Source: Plastoroseomonas hellenica (GTDB taxonomy: Bacteria > Pseudomonadota > Alphaproteobacteria > Acetobacterales > Acetobacteraceae). Taken from it: a stretch of 38,118 nucleotides of DNA. Below, one piece after another: positions 21,654-29,041 of the stretch. The position numbers and the translations under genes are program-made. The stretch lies in contig NZ_JAAGBB010000053.1 in the NCBI RefSeq assembly GCF_018129085.1, forward strand, positions 1 through 38,118. Reading direction: 5' to 3'. Each line of letters opens with the position of its first letter. Position 1 is the stretch's first letter. The notes under the pieces are model-generated. The model saw nothing but the letters and a program-made list of their open reading frames with translations. It was not told where the DNA came from and did no database searches.

Positions 21654-23056
21654 GCGACGGCGTGCTGGGCCTCACCCAGCTCTTTCTCTTCCTCTTCTTC
21701 ATCATGCTGGGCTTCCCGATCGCCTTCACGCTGATGGCGATGGGGCTGTTCTTCGGCTACCTCGGCATGGGGCCGCTGATCTTCGACCTGCTGGTGCAGC
21801 GCACCTATTCGGTGATGGCGAACGACGTCCTCATCTCGGTGCCGCTCTTCGTCTTCATGGGCTACATCATCGAACGCGCGAACATCCTCGACCGGCTGTT
21901 CCGCTCGCTCCAGATGGCGTCCGGCAATATCCCGGGCTCGCTCGCGGTCGCGACCCTCGCGACCTGCGCGCTGTTCGCGACCGCGACCGGAATCGTCGGC
22001 GCTGTCGTGACCTTGATGGGCCTGCTCGCCTTCCCGGCCATGCTGCGCGCCGGCTACGACGTGAAGCTCGCCTCCGGCGTGGTGGCGGCCGGCGGCTGCC
22101 TCGGCATCCTGATCCCACCCTCGATCCTGCTGATCCTCTATGGCGCGACGGCGGGCGTCTCGGTCGTGCAGCTCTATGCCGCCGCCTTCATCCCCGGTGT
22201 CATGCTCGCGGGGTGCTACATCCTCTATGCGATGGGCATCGCGATCGTGAAGCCTTCGGTCGCGCCAAGGCTGCCGCCGGAGGAGGTGAACGTCCCCTTC
22301 ACCACCATCCTGGTCTCGCTGGTCACCTCCTTCTTCCCGCTGGCGCTGCTGATCGCGATGGTCCTGGGCGCCATTCTCATGGGGCTCGCGACGCCGTCCG
22401 AAGCCGCGGCGATGGGCTCACTCGGCTCGATCATCCTGGCGATCGCCTATCGCAGCTTCAGCGTCGCGAAGCTGAAGGAAAGCGTGTTCCTGACCGCGCG
22501 CACCAGCGCCATGGTGTGCTGGCTCTTCGTGGGCTCGGCGATCTTCAGCAGCGTCTTCGGCTATCTCGGCGGCCAGCAGCTCGTGGAGGAATTCTTCAAG
22601 GGCCTGCCGCTCAACAGCTTCACCTTCATGGTGCTGGCGCAGATCCTGATCTTCATCCTCGGCTGGCCGCTGGAATGGACCGAGATCATCGTGATCTTCG
22701 TGCCGATCTTCCTGCCGCTGCTGGACGATTTCGGCGTCGACCCGCTGTTCTTCGGCATCATGATCGCGCTGAACCTGCAGACCAGCTTCCTGTCGCCACC
22801 GGTCGCGATGGCGGCCTTCTACCTGAAGGGCGTCGCGCCGAAGCATGTGCGGCTCGAGGACATCTTCCGCGGCTGCATGCCCTTCATCTACATCGTGCTG
22901 ATGTGCATGGCGCTGATCTACATCTTCCCCGGCCTGGTGCATTACCTGCCGAACCGGCTCTACGGCGGCGGTGGCAGCGGCACCCCGACGCTGATCGACC
23001 GCCCACCGGAGGGCGGCTTCCAGGAGGAGGAGGTGACGCTGCCGAACCTCAACTGA
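21650..23056 (+). CDS. dctM: TRAP transporter large permease (DctM)
   Basis: A 468-residue transport subunit with about 12 hydrophobic helices. Typical features are the opening FLFLFFIMLGFPIAFTLMAM, VPLFVFMGYIIERANILDRL, the glycine-rich GGCLGILIPPSILLILYGAT, LGLATPSEAAAMGSLGSIIL (MGLATPSEAAA is the family fingerprint), and LNLQTSFLSPPVAMAAFYLK near the end. Transport is expected to be Na+-driven. The C-terminus carries an extra polar tail (YGGGGSGTPTLIDRPPEGGF). It overlaps dctQ by 4 bases and is followed 19 bases later by the MhpD-like gene. Confidence 0.95.
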   Translation: MSDGVLGLTQLFLFLFFIMLGFPIAFTLMAMGLFFGYLGMGPLIFDLLVQRTYSVMANDVLISVPLFVFMGYIIERANILDRLFRSLQMASGNIPGSLAVATLATCALFATATGIVGAVVTLMGLLAFPAMLRAGYDVKLASGVVAAGGCLGILIPPSILLILYGATAGVSVVQLYAAAFIPGVMLAGCYILYAMGIAIVKPSVAPRLPPEEVNVPFTTILVSLVTSFFPLALLIAMVLGAILMGLATPSEAAAMGSLGSIILAIAYRSFSVAKLKESVFLTARTSAMVCWLFVGSAIFSSVFGYLGGQQLVEEFFKGLPLNSFTFMVLAQILIFILGWPLEWTEIIVIFVPIFLPLLDDFGVDPLFFGIMIALNLQTSFLSPPVAMAAFYLKGVAPKHVRLEDIFRGCMPFIYIVLMCMALIYIFPGLVHYLPNRLYGGGGSGTPTLIDRPPEGGFQEEEVTLPNLN

Positions 23057-23075
23057 GGCAGGCGGCGCAACGCCC

Positions 23076-23750
23076 ATGGATCGGATCGACGCGATCGCCG
23101 GCTGGCTCGCCGAGGCGGTGGAGACCGGCAATCCGCTGGCGCCGCTACCGCCCGAGTTGATGCCCGCCGATATCGAGGAAGGCGAGGCCGTGGCCGCCGC
23201 CATCCTCGACCGCATGGGCCTGGCGCCGGTCGGGCTCAGGGTCGGACCGGAAGGCGTGGCGGGGCCGGTGCTGGCACCGCGGTTGCTGCCCGACGGCGCG
23301 ACACTCGCCCTCTCCGCGCTCCGTCATGCGCGGGCGACGCCGGCGTTGGTCGCGGTGCTCGGCGCCGATCTCGATGCGACGGCGCCGCCGGTCTTCGCGG
23401 GCCTGCACCCGGCGATCGATCTGGCGGCCAGCCGCTTCCGCGACGGACCGGCGAACGAGGCCTGCCTCGCGGCCGATCTCGCCGGCCTTGGGCTGATCGT
23501 CGCCGGGCGGCGGAAGCCTATGCCTGCGGCCGCGCTGCGTCTGACCATCGACAGACGGCCGGCCGGCCTCGTGGATCCGATGGCAGCGCTGGCGCCGGCC
23601 ATCGCCGCCGCGCGGCGGCTTGGCGGGTTGCCGGCGGGAGCGGTGCTGGTCGCGGCCGGTCTGGGGCCGAGCCTGGCCCCGTCGCCAGGCGGGTCCTTGA
23701 GCCTGGGGTTCGGAACACCCGTTGGCCGTGTGAAGGCTGCCTTCGCCTAA
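23076..23750 (+). CDS. Divergent 2-keto-4-pentenoate hydratase-like (FAH superfamily) protein
   Basis: A 224-residue protein whose ends resemble MhpD-type hydratases: DIEEGEAVAAAILDRMGLAP at about 31-50, and the C-terminal AAARRLGGLPAGAVLVAAGL with LSLGFGTPVGRVKAAF. It is 30-40 residues shorter than usual. At the position where the family has its metal-binding E-x-E (…E-A/P-E-I-A-F-V-L…), this protein reads HARATPALVAVLGADLD, so both glutamates are missing. It may be a non-catalytic or altered-function homologue. It sits 19 bases downstream of dctM and is probably the last gene of the TRAP operon, suggesting a link to uptake of a keto acid. Confidence 0.72.
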   Translation: MDRIDAIAGWLAEAVETGNPLAPLPPELMPADIEEGEAVAAAILDRMGLAPVGLRVGPEGVAGPVLAPRLLPDGATLALSALRHARATPALVAVLGADLDATAPPVFAGLHPAIDLAASRFRDGPANEACLAADLAGLGLIVAGRRKPMPAAALRLTIDRRPAGLVDPMAALAPAIAAARRLGGLPAGAVLVAAGLGPSLAPSPGGSLSLGFGTPVGRVKAAFA

Positions 23751-23842
23751 ATACTCGTATCCAAATCCCGCGCCGTGCGACTTGCCGCGTCAGTAACCGA
23801 CTCGTTCACCAATGCTTCCATCACGTCCGTTTTATGCGCTAT

Positions 23843-23862
23843 GCCGGAACGCGTGTTCCGGC
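23843..23862. other. Perfect hairpin between the TRAP operon and the MHS gene
   Basis: GCCGGAAC-GCGT-GTTCCGGC is an 8-bp perfect stem with a 4-base loop, about 93 bases after the MhpD-like stop and 101 bases before the MHS start. No T-run follows, so an intrinsic terminator is doubtful. It may be an operator or part of another repeat. Confidence 0.4.
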
Positions 23863-23963
23863 ACCGCGCCGCCACGGCGCGGGCGGGGCGGGGGATCGCG
23901 GCCAAGCGCGATCGCAGACAATGGGCAACCGACGGGCGCCAGCCCAAGTGAGGGAGGAACTGC

Positions 23964-25670
23964 GTGAGCACTTCTGTGGCAGCGGCGGGCGCCGCGCGTC
24001 CGATGACGCGGGAGGAGAAGAAGGTCATCGTCGCCTCCTCCCTCGGCACGGTTTTCGAATGGTATGATTTCTACCTCTACGGCTCGCTGGCGGCGATCAT
24101 CGGCGCCAAGTTCTTCGGGCAGTTCGACCCGACCACCCGCAACATCTTCGCGCTGCTGGCCTTTGCCGCCGGCTTCCTGGTGCGTCCCTTCGGCGCGCTG
24201 GTGTTCGGGCGCCTCGGCGACCTGGTCGGCCGCAAGTATACCTTCCTGATCACCATCGTGATCATGGGCACCTCGACCTTCCTGGTCGGCATCCTGCCCA
24301 CCTCGGACCAGATCGGCATCACCGCTGCGGTCATCCTGATCATCCTGCGGCTGCTGCAGGGCCTGGCGCTCGGCGGCGAATATGGCGGCGCCGCGACCTA
24401 TGTGGCGGAGCATGCGCCGCAAGGGCGGCGCGGCTTCTACACGAGCTGGATCCAGACCACCGCGACCATGGGCCTGTTCCTGTCGCTGATCGTGATCCTC
24501 TTCACCCGCACCATCCTCGGCGAAGAAGCCTTCGCGGATTGGGGCTGGCGCATTCCCTTCCTGATCTCGGTGCTGCTGCTCGGCATCTCCGTCTGGATCC
24601 GGCTGCAGCTCCAGGAAAGCCCGGCCTTCCAGAAGATGAAGGCGGAAGGCACCGGGTCGAAGGCGCCGCTTTCCGAAGCCTTCGGGCAATGGAAGAACGC
24701 GAAGATCGCGCTGATCGCCCTGCTCGGCCTCACCGCCGGCCAGGGCGTCGTCTGGTACACGGGCCAATTCTACGCGCTGTTCTTCCTCCAGAGCATCCTG
24801 AAGGTCGATGGCTACACCGCGAACCTGCTGATCGCCTGGTCGCTGATCCTCGGCACCGGCGGGTTCATCCTGTTCGGCTGGCTGTCGGACAAGATCGGCC
24901 GCAAGCCGATCATCCTGGCCGGCTGCGCGCTGGCCGCGGCGACCTATTTCCCGCTGTTCCAGACCATGACGCGGGAAGCGAACCCGGCGCTCTACCAGGC
25001 GCAACAGACCATCCCGGTGACCGTGGTGGCACCCGCCGCGGATTGCCACTTCCAGTTCAACCCGACCGGGACGGCGACCTTCACCAGCGCCTGCGACATC
25101 GCCAAGGCGGTGCTGGCCAATCTCTCGGTGCCCTACCGCAGCGAGGTGTCGCCGCCCGGCACCGTGGCCGCGGTGCGGGTCGGCACCGCCTCCGTCGCGT
25201 CCTTCGACGCGACCCAGGCGGGGGCGGAGGCGCCGGCACGCCGGGCGGCCTTCACGCGGGAGCTGACCGCGGCGCTGACCGCGGCGGGCTATCCCGCGGC
25301 CGCCAACCCGTCAGTCGTGAAGATGGCGCATCCCTTCGACATCTTCCGTCAACAACCGGCGGTGATCATCGGGATCCTGTTCATCCTCGTGATCTACGTG
25401 ACCATGGTCTACGGGCCGATCGCGGCGGCGCTGGTCGAGCTGTTCCCGACCCGCATCCGCTACAGCGGCATGTCGCTACCCTACCATATCGGCAATGGCT
25501 GGTTCGGCGGCCTGTTGCCGGCGACCGCCTTCGCGCTGATCGCGGCCACCGGCGATATCTACTACGGCCTCTGGTACCCGATCGTCTTCGCGATCATGAC
25601 GCTGATCATCGGCATCATCTTCGTGCCGGAAACCAAGGACCGCGACATCTTCGCGAACGACGGCCGCTGA
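23964..25670 (+). CDS. MFS transporter, metabolite:H+ symporter (MHS) family
   Basis: A 568-residue inner-membrane carrier. The MHS signatures are clear: SSLGTVFEWYDFYLYGSLAA, FLVRPFGALVFGRLGDLVGR, LRLLQGLALGGEYGGAATYV and GFILFGWLSDKIGRKPIILA. Such proteins import organic acids (shikimate, 2-oxoglutarate, citrate) or betaines with protons. Between the eighth and ninth hydrophobic stretches is a polar insertion of about 115 residues (about 345-455), with a cysteine pair in DCHFQF and SACDIA, so it probably forms a periplasmic domain. Most MHS proteins are about 430-450 long. Helices then resume with AVIIGILFILVIYVTMVYGP. Start GTG 23964 has GGAGG upstream. A GNRA-looped terminator follows, so it is a single-gene unit. 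Confidence 0.92.
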   Translation: MSTSVAAAGAARPMTREEKKVIVASSLGTVFEWYDFYLYGSLAAIIGAKFFGQFDPTTRNIFALLAFAAGFLVRPFGALVFGRLGDLVGRKYTFLITIVIMGTSTFLVGILPTSDQIGITAAVILIILRLLQGLALGGEYGGAATYVAEHAPQGRRGFYTSWIQTTATMGLFLSLIVILFTRTILGEEAFADWGWRIPFLISVLLLGISVWIRLQLQESPAFQKMKAEGTGSKAPLSEAFGQWKNAKIALIALLGLTAGQGVVWYTGQFYALFFLQSILKVDGYTANLLIAWSLILGTGGFILFGWLSDKIGRKPIILAGCALAAATYFPLFQTMTREANPALYQAQQTIPVTVVAPAADCHFQFNPTGTATFTSACDIAKAVLANLSVPYRSEVSPPGTVAAVRVGTASVASFDATQAGAEAPARRAAFTRELTAALTAAGYPAAANPSVVKMAHPFDIFRQQPAVIIGILFILVIYVTMVYGPIAAALVELFPTRIRYSGMSLPYHIGNGWFGGLLPATAFALIAATGDIYYGLWYPIVFAIMTLIIGIIFVPETKDRDIFANDGR

Positions 25671-25692
25671 CACGCGGCATATCGGCCTGACG

Positions 25693-25722
25693 GAAGGGCG
25701 CCGGGGCAACCCGGCGCCCTTC
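25693..25722 (+). terminator. Hairpin terminator after the MHS gene
   Basis: GAAGGGCGCCGGG-GCAA-CCCGGCGCCCTTC is a perfect 13-bp stem with a GCAA tetraloop, 23 bases after the MHS stop. It is followed by GCATTTGTGG, a weak U-tract. Confidence 0.78.
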
Positions 25723-25745
25723 GCATTTGTGGGCTGGGGTGCGCC

Positions 25746-25852
25746 AAAGCAGATCCTGTTCAGATGGCATCATCTGAACAGGTGAAGATGCTCGGCAAGA
25801 CAAGGAGCTAGACCGGTGAAAGCGGAGCAACGCGAAGCGAAACCGGTCTAGC
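25746..25852. repeat. Two-hairpin repeat, family B copy 2 (diverged interior)
   Basis: It has the same plan as 7617-7720 and 28937-29041. Hairpin one is AGCAGAT then CCTGTTCAGATG-GCAT-CATCTGAACAGG (25755-25782), ending near GATGCTCGGC. After a short spacer (AGACAAGGA), hairpin two is CTAGACCGGT…ACCGGTCTAG (25808-25851). The interiors differ from the other copies, but pairing is kept. It ends 27 bases before the acyl-CoA synthetase start. Confidence 0.7.
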
Positions 25853-25879
25853 ATCACCGCAAAGACGGAGGAGGCGCGC

Positions 25880-27778
25880 ATGGACATCGAGCGCGGAAGC
25901 GGCGGCTATGATGCCGCCTATGCGGCCTGGCAGCGCGACCCGGACGGGTTCTGGGCGGCAGCGGCCCGTGGCATCGACTGGGCCAAGCCACCCGCCACGG
26001 TCTTCGCCGGTGATCAGGGGGTCTATGGCCGCTGGTTCCCGGACGGCGCCCTGAACACCTGCCACAACGCCCTCGACCGTCATGTCGCGACCGGGCGCGG
26101 CGACCAGGTCGCTTTCATCTGGGACAGCCCGGTGACCGGGCGGACCCTCCGCATCACCTATGCCGCGCTGCTGGCCCGCGTGGAAAAACTCGCCGGCGCC
26201 ATGGCCGCGCGCGGGGTCGCGAAGGGCGACCGCGTCGTGATCTACATGCCGATGGTGCCGGAAGCCGCGATCGGCATGCTGGCCTGCGCCCGGCTCGGCG
26301 CCGTGCATTCGGTGGTGTTCGGCGGCTTCGCGGCGGCGGAGCTGGCGGCGCGCATCGCGGATGCGCAGCCGAAGCTGGTGCTCTCCGCCTCCTGCGGGAT
26401 CGAGCCGGGGCGGATCGTCGCCTATAAGCCGCTGCTCGACGCGGCGATCGCATTGTCGCCGCACAAGCCCGACGCCTGCCTGATCCTGCAACGCGAGGCG
26501 CTGGCCGCCGAGCTGCTGCCGGGCCGGGACACCGACTGGCTGCAAGCGGAAGCCGCCGGCGTGCCGCACCCTTGCGTGCCGGTCGCGGCGACCGATCCGC
26601 TCTATATCCTCTACACCTCGGGCACGACAGGAAAGCCGAAGGGCATCCTGCGCGACAATGGCGGCCACGCGGTCGCGCTGCACAATTCGATCGGCATGCT
26701 GTACGGGCTGAAGACCGGCGACGTGATGTGGACCGCCTCCGATGTCGGCTGGGTGGTCGGGCATTCCTACATCGTCTACGCACCGCTCTTCGCCGGCCTC
26801 ACCAGCGTGATCTACGAAGGCAAGCCGGTCGGCACACCCGATGCCGGCGCCTTCTGGCGGGTCTGCGCCGAGCATGACGTCAAGGCGCTGTTCACCGCAC
26901 CGACCGCGATCCGCGCCATCAAGAAGGAGGATCCGGAGGGCCGGCTCATGCAGCGCCACGACCTGGGCAGGCTGGAGGCGCTGTTCCTCGCGGGCGAGCG
27001 CTGCGACCCTCCGACCGCGCTCTGGATCGAGGCGCTGCTGAAGAAGCCGGTGATCGACCATTGGTGGCAGACCGAGACCGGCTGGTCCATCACCGGCAAT
27101 TTCCGCGGCCTCGGCCTGTTCCCGATGCGTGCGGGCTCGGGCGGCAAGCCGGCGCCCGGCTACCACGTGGCAGCACTCGATGAGGCCGGCCAGCCGGTGG
27201 CGCGTGGGCAGATCGGCACGCTCGCCATCCGCTTGCCGCTGCCGCCCGCCGCGCTGCCGACGCTGTTCAACGCCGATGACCGCTTCCGGAGCGCCTACCT
27301 CGAACGCTTCCCCGGCTGGTACGACACCTCGGATGCCGGGATGGTCGATCCGGAGGGCTATGTCTCCGTGATGTCGCGCACCGACGACATCATCAATGTC
27401 GCCGGCCATCGCCTCTCGACCGGAGCGATGGAGGAGGTGTTGGCGGCACATCCGGATGTCGCGGAATGCGCGGTCGTCGGCGTGAAGGATGCGCTGAAGG
27501 GTCAGGCGCCGCTCGGCCTCGTCGTGCTGAAGGCCGGCGTCGCGCGCCCGGACGCGGAGATCGCGCGGGAGCTGGTGGCCATGGTGCGCGACCGCATCGG
27601 GCCGGTCGCCGCCTTCAAGGAAGCGCGCGTGGTGCAGCGCCTGCCGAAGACGCGCTCCGGCAAGATCCTGCGCGGCACCATGCGCAGAATCGCCGATGGC
27701 GAAGATTACGTCGTGCCGCCGACCATCGATGACCCGGCGATCCTCGGTGAACTGGAAGGACTGTTGCGGCGCGCGTAA
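25880..27778 (+). CDS. prpE: Acyl-CoA synthetase, propionate-CoA ligase type (PrpE-like)
   Basis: A 632-residue AMP-forming ligase that activates a short-chain acid to acyl-CoA. It opens with the ACAS N-terminal domain (YDAAYAAWQRDPDGFWAAAA). The ATP-binding loop is LYILYTSGTTGKPKGILRDN, followed by WTASDVGWVVGHSYIVYAPL, the WWQTETGWSITGNF segment, GWYDTSDAGMVD and the hinge RTDDIINVAGHRLSTGAMEE. The C-terminal PKTRSGKILRGTM contains the lysine that is acetylated in homologues. RDNGGHAVAL after the P-loop is a PrpE/ACSS3 feature, favouring propionate over acetate. The ribosome site GGAGGAGG is strong. No methylcitrate genes are nearby. It converges on prfB with a 14-base gap. Confidence 0.92.
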   Translation: MDIERGSGGYDAAYAAWQRDPDGFWAAAARGIDWAKPPATVFAGDQGVYGRWFPDGALNTCHNALDRHVATGRGDQVAFIWDSPVTGRTLRITYAALLARVEKLAGAMAARGVAKGDRVVIYMPMVPEAAIGMLACARLGAVHSVVFGGFAAAELAARIADAQPKLVLSASCGIEPGRIVAYKPLLDAAIALSPHKPDACLILQREALAAELLPGRDTDWLQAEAAGVPHPCVPVAATDPLYILYTSGTTGKPKGILRDNGGHAVALHNSIGMLYGLKTGDVMWTASDVGWVVGHSYIVYAPLFAGLTSVIYEGKPVGTPDAGAFWRVCAEHDVKALFTAPTAIRAIKKEDPEGRLMQRHDLGRLEALFLAGERCDPPTALWIEALLKKPVIDHWWQTETGWSITGNFRGLGLFPMRAGSGGKPAPGYHVAALDEAGQPVARGQIGTLAIRLPLPPAALPTLFNADDRFRSAYLERFPGWYDTSDAGMVDPEGYVSVMSRTDDIINVAGHRLSTGAMEEVLAAHPDVAECAVVGVKDALKGQAPLGLVVLKAGVARPDAEIARELVAMVRDRIGPVAAFKEARVVQRLPKTRSGKILRGTMRRIADGEDYVVPPTIDDPAILGELEGLLRRA

Positions 27779-27792
27779 CGCGCGCCGCAAAC

Positions 27793-28924
27793 CTACTCCG
27801 CGCTGGCGCTCGCTTCGCTCCGCGTCGTACCGACGCGGCTCGCCAGCGCCGCGGCCATGAAGGCATCGAGGTCGCCGTCCAGCACCGCCGCCGGATTGCC
27901 CTTCTCGATCCCCGTCCGCAGATCCTTCACCATCTGATAGGGCTGCAGCACATAGCTGCGGATCTGGTGGCCCCAGCCGATATCGGTCTTGCCGGCCTCG
28001 ACCGCGTCGCTGACCGCTTCGCGCTTGCGCAGCTCCAGCTCATAGAGCCGCGCCTTCAGCATCTCCATCGCGATGGCGCGGTTGCGATGCTGGCTGCGGT
28101 CCTGGGTGGAGGCGGCGACGATGCCGGTCGGGATATGGGTGAAGCGCACCCCCGATTCGGTCTTGTTGACGTGCTGCCCGCCGGCGCCGGAGGCGCGGAA
28201 GGTGTCGGTCTTCAGATCCGCCGGGTTGACCTCGATCTCGATGCGGTCGTCGATCACCGGATAGACGTAGACGCTGGCGAAGCTGGTCTGCCGCCGCGCC
28301 GCCGCATCGAAGGGGCTGATGCGCACCAGCCGGTGCACGCCGGTCTCCGTCTTCAGCCAGCCATAGGCATTGGGGCCGGTGACCTGGAGCGTCGCCGACT
28401 TGATGCCGGCCTGCTCGCCCTCGCTCTCCTCGGTCATGACGACCTTGTAGCCACGGCGTTCCGCCCAGCGCTGATACATGCGCAGCAGCATCTGCGCCCA
28501 GTCTTGCGCCTCGGTGCCGCCGGCACCGGCGTTGACCTCGAGATAGGCGTCGTTGGAATCGGCCTCGCCCGAGAGCAGGCTCTCGATCTCGCGGCGCTTC
28601 GCCTCCTCGGCCAGGCGCTGCAGGTCAGCGACGGCCGCGTCGGCGGTGCCGGCGTCACCCTCGGCCTCGGCGAGCTCGATCAGTTCCAGAGCGTCGGCGA
28701 CTTCGCGCTCCAGCGCCTGCACGCCCTGGATCTGGTCGGCCAGCCGATTGCGCTCGCGCATCAGCACCTGCGCTTCCGCGGGCTTGTTCCAGAGGTCGGG
28801 CTCTTCCGAGCGTGCGTTCAGCTCGTCGAGGCGGCGGCGTGCGGCATCCCAGTCAAAGATGCCTCCTCAGCAGGGTCACCGAAGCGGTGATCTGCTCGTG
28901 CAGGTTGGTTGCGTCTGCTCTCAT
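27793..28924 (-). CDS. prfB: Peptide chain release factor 2 (programmed +1 frameshift)
   Basis: RF2 ends translation at UGA and UAA. The frame opens at ATG 28924 and reads 23 codons ([20 protein letters not shown]…). It reaches an in-frame TGA (28855-28853) and must slip +1 on CTT to continue as [20 protein letters not shown]. The product would be 376 residues, near the usual 365. The codon-recognition tripeptide SPF is in [11 protein letters not shown], and the catalytic GGQ is in [20 protein letters not shown]. No strong ribosome site precedes the ATG, and a palindromic repeat ends 14 bases upstream. It lies downstream of the PBP1A gene, but a terminator separates them, so it probably has its own promoter or relies on read-through. 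Confidence 0.95.
28853..28867 (-). promoter_or_regulatory. prfB +1 frameshift site
   Basis: Minus strand AGGAGG-CAT-CTT-TGA-C: an internal Shine-Dalgarno three bases before the slippery CTT and the UGA stop. This is the same spacing as the classic E. coli AGGGGG-TAT-CTT-TGA-C. Low RF2 slows termination here and favours the frameshift, giving autoregulation. Confidence 0.95.
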
Positions 28925-28936
28925 GGTCGGCGGCCT

Positions 28937-29041
28937 AGAGCAGATCGCCGCAGGGCGGAAGCGCCCGAAGGCTTGAATCTGCTCGTCAAAAGAAAAAATT
29001 TGAACCGGTCTGCGCTGACTGCGTCAGCGCAGACCGGTTCA
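28937..29041 (-). repeat. Two-hairpin repeat, family B copy 3
   Basis: Bases 28937-28986 (GAGCAGATCGCCGCAGGGCGG to GAATCTGCTCGTC) match 7617-7666 closely. Bases 29002-29040 form a perfect 18-bp inverted repeat (GAACCGGTCTGCGCTGAC with a TGC spacer). The second hairpin contains the mrcA stop codon and forms its terminator. The first lies between that terminator and prfB. Confidence 0.8.
28985..29040 (-). terminator. Rho-independent terminator of mrcA
   Basis: On the minus strand an 18-bp perfect stem GAACCGGTCTGCGCTGAC with a 3-base loop is followed by AAATTTTTTCTTTTGAC. The TGA stop of mrcA (29041-29039) overlaps the base of the stem. Confidence 0.92.

Noticed and set aside
25808-27790. A 660-codon minus-strand frame opposite the acyl-CoA synthetase
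   Set aside because: Antisense shadow; the plus strand has a strong ribosome site and complete ligase motifs.
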